A DNA stretch of 64,000 nucleotides from Theropithecus gelada (Eukaryota; Chordata; Mammalia; Primates; Cercopithecidae). Shown one piece after another: positions 58,769 to 64,000 of this stretch. The notes beneath the pieces were generated by a model. It worked only from the letters and a program-made list of their open reading frames with translations, had not been told where the DNA came from and made no database searches. Made by a program: the position numbers and the translations under genes. Position 1 is the first letter of the stretch. Every line of letters begins with the position of its first letter. The stretch is from the NCBI RefSeq assembly GCF_003255815.1, contig NC_037669.1, positions 128,816,355 through 128,880,354 of the forward strand, read 5' to 3'.

Positions 58769-59461
58769 TGAAAGGAATTGGTTAGTTTGCCTTAGGTGGA
58801 CAGCCAGGGAAGGTTCCTTGGGAAATCACGGCCCATTGCTCAGTACCTCATCCTCACATAACATAATAAGCAGCCTGAGGAAAAATTCAAGCTGCAGGCA
58901 TCGATAAGGTAACTAGCATAGGCTGTTGTGCCGGAAGACATGCTCACGGCTACACAGATAGAAATCCTCCAACCCATTTGGATAAAAACGTACACAAATC
59001 TCCAGCTCACTCAGATAAAGGAACAAGCCCTGACCTAGAAACAAGACCTGGCCTATTTGTCCTTGTATAGTCAGTGGGTTCCCAGGAAAAGTTTCTTCTC
59101 CATTTGAGGGCATGGGCACAGTGGGTTCCAGTGGGTTCTGGTGGGCACTCTATTTTCCTTTGTTGGACTGTAAGTCCGGCCCCTATGAACCATCACTTCA
59201 GCCCCTGATTGGTCCCGGGTGAAGGCCTTTGGCCAAGCTTAGCAATGCATTCTCCAGACAGCCCATGGCCAAATTTCTTCCCTTTCCCAGTCCATAAAAA
59301 TCCTGGACTCCAGCCTCACAGGGAATACTCCCGTTTGGGAACTCCTCACTGCTGGCAAATAACTTTCTTCTTTTGCTTATTAAACTTTCACTCCAACTTC
59401 ACTTTTATGTCTGTGCTCCTTAATTTTTTTGTCAGTAGGACAAAAATCTCCAGGTGTTACA
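58769..59461 (+). repeat. LTR of a class I ERV (left boundary uncertain)
   Basis: Ends TCTCCAGGTGTTACA and is followed by a TGGTGCC primer-binding-like site. Signals in order are CCATAAAAATCC (TATA-like, near 59291) and CTTATTAAACTTTCAC (ATTAAA poly(A) signal, near 59374), typical of gammaretrovirus-like LTRs. The partner LTR lies outside the window, so the start cannot be confirmed. Confidence 0.65.
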
Positions 59462-59464
59462 TGT

Positions 59465-59482
59465 TGGTGCCTGGGTCAGGAA
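59465..59482 (+). other. Possible primer-binding site
   Basis: TGGTGCCTGGGTCAGGAA starts three bases after the LTR end. TGGTGCC fits the histidine- or phenylalanine-tRNA primed class I families, but the rest does not match either cleanly. Confidence 0.45.
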
Positions 59483-61228
59483 GAAGGGAACTCATCAGAA
59501 GGGTAAGTAAGAGTGAATCTTTAACGCTTTACTTCCATTTCTGAGGCTTCTTGTCTATTTCAATCTAGTTTCCTTTCATGGAGGACCTAGCCATTGTGTG
59601 GGATTGGAAGGAAGTCCTAGGGCAACTGAAGATTCTGGTTGGGGTTATCCCTCAGTGTTGTGTGAATGTCCTTAGACTAACTCCAGTCACTGACAGCCAA
59701 TCAGGGTGTTGGCACAAGGACTTCCGGTCTTTTTATACTGCATTTCTTTCTTTATTCTCCCAGATATCATATCTTCTATCCCTTTGTCTGTTTGTTTGTT
59801 TGAGATGGAGTCTCGTTCTTGTTGCCCAGGCTGGAGTGCAGTGGCGTGATCTCAGCTTACTGCACCTTTGCCTCTCAAGTTCCAGCTATTCTCTTGTCTC
59901 AGCCTCCCTTGTAGTTGGGATTACAGGTGTCCACCACTGTGCCTGGCTAATTTTTGTACTTTTGATAGAGATGAGGTTTCACCATGTTGGCCAGGCTGGT
60001 CTTGAACCCTTGACCTTAGGTGATCCACTTGCCTTGGCCTCCCAAAGTCTTGGGATTACAGCCCTAGGCCACTGTGCCTGACCCTATCCCTTTTTTATAT
60101 ATAATGTTACAGGTGTTTTTGCAACCTAGAGATATAATCCTGTTGAGTAGAGTTAGTTGGCGTCTTAGCAATCAGTAATGTAATACAAAGAATTGTTGTT
60201 TTTGTAATTTCCTAGAAACTGGAGCAAATAAAGATTTCAGTCTAAATTTTCACCTGGTAAGATCCCTTCTATCCCTCAGTAATAGATATTCATGGCACTA
60301 AATGGGAGGAAACTTTACCCTAAGTGTATATTCTCCTCTCCATTTGGGTTGTATTTTCCTTTTCATAAGAGCTCAGCATTATCCAGTGAATGCTGAACAA
60401 GTTAATTTTATTATGCTGGGGGAGGTAGAGTATGCTATAAGGGCAGCCTATCAAACCCTAAACCTCTTTTTCTAACTTTTTCCAGAAAAGAATTTGGAGT
60501 TTTTTTACGTAACATTTCTAACCTAGTGGAAATGGATTTTTTCCATGGGGAGCCTTGTTAGACCGCTGCCCCAAACCTCTAGTTACTCAATTCTTTTTTC
60601 TTCTTCATCCTTCTGTCAGTTATCAAGCCATATGTCCTATTTGTAAACAGAAAAAAACTTCACTCTCCACAGCCAGGAGGAAGCTATTCTGATAAGACAG
60701 ATCTTAGCTTCAATACTGTCCCCATCAAAATAGGGGCAGCTATTCAATTTTCATAGTCTTTTAAGGCACCTGTTTTGCAGTCAATTACATTGGAATTTAA
60801 ACAAAGAAGGAACTTTGTGTTTAGAAGTTAATGAGTCCCATTCTGTGGGATTGCTGCGGGCATAGCAAGGGAAGTTAAAGATAGTCTTAAAAAACTCCTT
60901 CCATTGAAGAGTCTTGCCCAGATCCAACTACTATATAATTTATCCTAGACCTCTGGGGCACCTTGGGTACCTTTTGGGCTGAGTTGGTCTAGGAATCAGC
61001 ATGGTGGAAGGCTAGGGCTTTAAGCAGGTAAGCATGACGACATCCTGCCGACTAGCTTTTCCAGGACCATGGGCAATGGTCATACTTGTGACCATGGGGT
61101 GGCACCTGTGATGGTCGCCAGGAATCAGAGAAGAGGAAGGAGGAGGAGGACACGGTTTCCTGCACCCTGTGTCACACAAAAGGGAGGAAGGGAACTGAGG
61201 GATGCTTTGTCTCCCCCTCTCTTTCTAG
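59483..61228 (+). other. ERV leader region with an inserted Alu
   Basis: About 1.45 kb of non-coding leader apart from the Alu. No gene is supported; the 167-codon frame from 59578 runs into the antisense Alu and is incidental. CCAGATCCAACTACTATATA and related text shows no motif I can interpret. Confidence 0.5.
59793..60083 (-). repeat. AluS-like element, antisense
   Basis: TTTGAGATGGAGTCTCGTTC to CACTGTGCCTGACC. CTATCCCTTT occurs on both sides (59776-59785 and 60084-60093) as the target duplication, so it inserted into the ERV leader. Confidence 0.9.
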
Positions 61229-62330
61229 ATGGGTAACAAACTATCTGCACTCTGTACACCCCTCGAGTGCATTTTGAATAACTGGAAACACCTTTGACCC
61301 TATGAATCTAAAAAGAAAACAGCTTATATTCTATTGCACAATGGCATGGCCATCTTATGAACAGAAGGCCTAACCTTCTCAGGGAAGTATTACATTTAAT
61401 AGTGTCTAACAACTAGATCTTTCTTTACCCTGCAAGACAACCCAGATCTTTGCAAGTATTGTAAAATTAACCCTTCCCTCTTGGCAGCCATGTCAGGAAA
61501 GCCTATAAAGGCTAATTCCTCAAAGACAGACACACCCTTGGGAAACCCTTAAATGCAACATCTGGGTGCCCTACCTGTCCTACTTATTTGGGAATCCCAA
61601 TAGCCAAATCATTAGCTCCTCTGGTTGTGCCACTCAAAAAACCCCCAATTTTGCTTTTGCCCCTCCAGGAAATGCCCAATGAACATGGTGCCACTAGAGT
61701 CCAAGTTTCCTTTTCATTACAGTACCTTAGACAAAGGAGGATCTAGGCAAGTTCTCTAATAACCCTGATAGATATATAAAGGCATTCCAAAATTTAACCC
61801 AAGCGTTTAATCTTTTGTGAAGGGTTGCTATACTACTTTTAAGCCAAACCTTAACTGTTTCAGGGAACAGGAAAACCTGCAGGCAATAAAGATATTCAAA
61901 TATTAATAACAGGCAGTCAAAAAAGAACCTCAGTCAAAGGGGAAAGAGGGCAAAATAATACAGAGAGACAGAATCCTCATTCTCAATAGGAAGAGAGTCA
62001 GTGTCCCTTGAATACCCTAATTTGAACCCTAGTGATCCCATACATAAGTGAAAAAAAAATGCTTTCTAATGTGCATATTAAAAGGCTTGCAAAAAAATAA
62101 GAATAACCAGCAAATTAAGCAAATATCTTAATTACTCTAAACTGTCCTTGTTGAAGTAGAAACCAGATGGAAATTCCTCTGCCTTTTTGGAAAGGCTGAG
62201 AGAAGCTTTAGTAAGACACACCTACTCATCTCCAAATTTAATAAAAAACAGGTTCATTATTCAGGCAGCTCCTGATATCAGAAGAAAGCTGTTGAAACAG
62301 GCCCTGTCCAAAGATCTTTCTAGTTTTATT
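61229..62330 (+). pseudogene. gag: Class I ERV gag pseudogene
   Basis: The ATG at 61229 opens MGNKLSALCTPLECILNNWK, a myristoylation-type gammaretroviral gag start, followed by a TGA after two more residues. Later capsid text is readable across breaks: DLGKFSNNPDRYIKAFQNLT near 61740-61800, then SQTLT, and from 62187 an open stretch with ERLREALVRHTYSSP and QAAPDIRRKLLKQALS, the capsid C-terminal part. Several stops and frame changes. The gag start type recalls ERV9/HERV-W-like groups; this is a guess from motif memory. Confidence 0.75.
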
Positions 62331-62349
62331 CACCCTCAATTTAATAGTT

Positions 62350-63120
62350 TACACTATGTAAAAACACTCCCTCTGTGCCCCAACTGAGGGGGTTTCTCAA
62401 GAAGGCACTAAGGCTCTTCTTAATTTTCTAGTATGTAGAGTATATAAAATTTCCAAATCTAAAGCTCAGCTCTGGCAAACTTCGGTTAGATACCTAGGCC
62501 TAGTCTTGTCAGAAGGAACAAGAACGTTAGGTGAGGAAAAGATTAAGCTTATTTCCTCCTTTTGCCTTCCCAAAACCCTCAAACAGGAAAGAAAATTTGG
62601 GGGCATCACAGGTTTTTGTAGATTGTGGATACCTGGGTACAGTGAAATAACTCATCCTTTATACCACCTCATAAAAGAAACTCAAGCAGCTAGAACTCAC
62701 TCTGTAACTTGGGAAGCTAAAACTCAATAGCCTTTAACCATCTAAAGCAAGTCCTATTTAAAGCATCAGCCCTCAGTCTTCCTATATGGAAGATATTTAA
62801 TCTCTACATATCAGAAAGGAAGGAAATAGCCCTGGGAGTTTTGACTAAGGCTCAAGGTTCAGCTCAACAGCCAGTGGGTTAACCTCAGGGAATATCTTAA
62901 CTGTTTGCATCCCACACAGTATAGCAGGACCACTGTCATCTAAGGGAAGTCTCTGGCTAACAGACAATTATCTCCTCAAATATCAAGCTTTGCTGCTAGA
63001 GGGATCTACAGTCCAATTAAAAACCTGCACTTGCCTGAACCCAGACACTTTCTCCCAGAGGAAACTGGAAAGCCTAAACATGATTTTGAACATGGTGCAA
63101 ACCAATATAAGAAATGGTAA
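62350..63120 (+). pseudogene. pol: Class I ERV pol pseudogene, RT connection and RNase H
   Basis: Directly after gag text comes late-RT sequence: VYKISKSKAQLW and VRYLGLVLSEGTRTLGEEKI (62440-62545), then GITGFCRLWIPGYSEITHPLY and LIKETQ in the 62506-62730 frame. RNase H-like text follows in broken frames (FNLYISERKEIALGVLTKA, near 62795-62850). Protease and the RT palm with YxDD are absent, so a deletion fused gag to the end of RT. The element is defective. Confidence 0.75.
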
Positions 63121-64000
63121 AAATCACTGTTTATATTATGTGTAAAGTTTTATTTAATAAAAAAGGATTTTCTTAAAGAGCACTCAGTGTAATTAAAAAT
63201 AGATATCCAAGCTATGAGTATATATTCAAAAGGCCTTTATGTTTTTCTCTTCATAAATCTTGTTTATCTGAAAGAGGATTTTTTCTTAGTTGACTGAGTT
63301 ACTTTTCTCCACTCTGTCTTGTCCCTCTTGCTGCATGCAAGAAAGGCCCTAGAATAACTTCTGGTGGCCTGGGACTCCTTGAGAAAACAGAACAGTTATT
63401 ACAAATCCCATTTTGGGAAAAATCTCTGTTTTCCTCATGGAGTCCCTGGAAACTGTATTCCTAGCTCTCTTCTTAAAGGGCCTCACCAGAGGCCAATGAG
63501 CCAGTTGAGAAATAAGAAATTAAAAATGTTATAGCTACTGGATCTTCTTCTGTTTGTGTCTGATTATATATGTGTTATGTGTGTAATGTCTATTTAAAAA
63601 GAGAGCTCTAATTAATTAACTTCAAGAAGGATAAACACTTGAATCAAATATTCTTAAGGGAAAAATAAAGGCTGTAGTGCCTCTTGGTTCATGTGACTTC
63701 AATCTTTAAGAAAAAGAACAGCCTTGGAGATTATCAATAAAGTGCAAATGTCTTCAAGATGTAAATAGATAGTCTAAATTGTGCACCTCAGACACTAGTT
63801 TTGCTAAATGTTTTAAAGTTGTAAACTACTTCTTTGATGTATAAAAATTGTTCACCTTGCCTGCTTCACAATAGGTAAGGACTGGGGACATATGGACGTT
63901 TCCATGTCCCTAACTATGTTGGAAGGAGTCAAACTTTTTCTGTACCTAGGACATAATTAAAACAACTTAATAGGTTGTACATTCACATTAAAAATTTGTT
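63121..64000 (+). mobile_element. Downstream internal part of class I ERV, unresolved
   Basis: Probably continues the ERV, since no LTR appears before the window ends. It includes AAGAGAGCTCTAATTAATTA, TTCATGTGACTTCAATCTTT, CTGCTTCACAATAGGTAAGG and CATATGGACGTTTCCATGTC. I see no integrase or env motif and cannot place it in a retroviral gene. Confidence 0.4.

Noticed and set aside
59578..60081. 167-codon plus-strand frame
   Set aside because: More than half is antisense Alu translation; the rest is ERV leader.

Overview
This window is non-coding primate DNA. I find no cellular protein-coding gene, tRNA, rRNA or CRISPR array. Almost everything recognisable is an interspersed repeat: LINE-1 (L1) copies of several ages, Alu and MIR SINEs, two endogenous retroviruses (ERVs), microsatellites and short duplications. 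The sequence is AT-rich, and the open frames in it are L1 or retroviral fragments or chance frames. Two Alus carry features I associate with Old World monkey AluY lineages: GATCCGGCC and CTCAAGCCTG in the copy at 18732, and a 12-bp right-arm deletion in the copy at 38597. An Old World monkey source (macaque, baboon or similar) therefore looks more likely than human. This is inference from memory of subfamily diagnostics.

Layout. 1-10600: sparse old repeats (L1 3' ends, an Alu monomer, a MIR) and a younger L1 with a 5' inversion inserted into an older L1 at 3.8-5.4 kb. 10609-17767: a complete-ended but coding-defective betaretrovirus-like (HERV-K/HML-type) provirus in the order LTR, gag, dUTPase-protease, pol, env, LTR, with a 6-bp target duplication (one mismatch). 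Its LTRs differ by exactly one 38-bp U3 repeat unit. 17.8-25.9 kb: AT-rich DNA with three Alus, microsatellites and very old L1 pieces. 25.95-35.8 kb: a 5'-inverted L1 on the minus strand, split by a full-length minus-strand L1 (28787-34972). 36.6-42.1 kb: an older minus-strand L1 interrupted by an AluY, another Alu and an unidentified GC-richer 425-bp block. 44.5-49.4 kb: a diverged pair of about 370-bp direct repeats, the second split by a 5'-inverted L1 with a perfect 15-bp target duplication. 49.85-55.1 kb: a long older minus-strand L1 reaching its 5' UTR. 55.1-57.6 kb: older L1 plus another old repeat whose microsatellite carries a 53-bp near-copy of L1 sequence found 1.3 kb upstream. 58.8-64 kb: LTR, leader, gag and pol remnants of a class I (gammaretrovirus-like) ERV that runs off the window.

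No gene set works together here. The value of the window is a readable insertion history: nesting, target duplications, three independent L1 5' inversions, provirus decay and a few unexplained structures listed as findings. I found no new biological system. The most distinctive items are the hairpin-bearing U3 repeat array of the provirus, the L1-split segmental duplication, and the templated insert between inverted TG/CA microsatellites.
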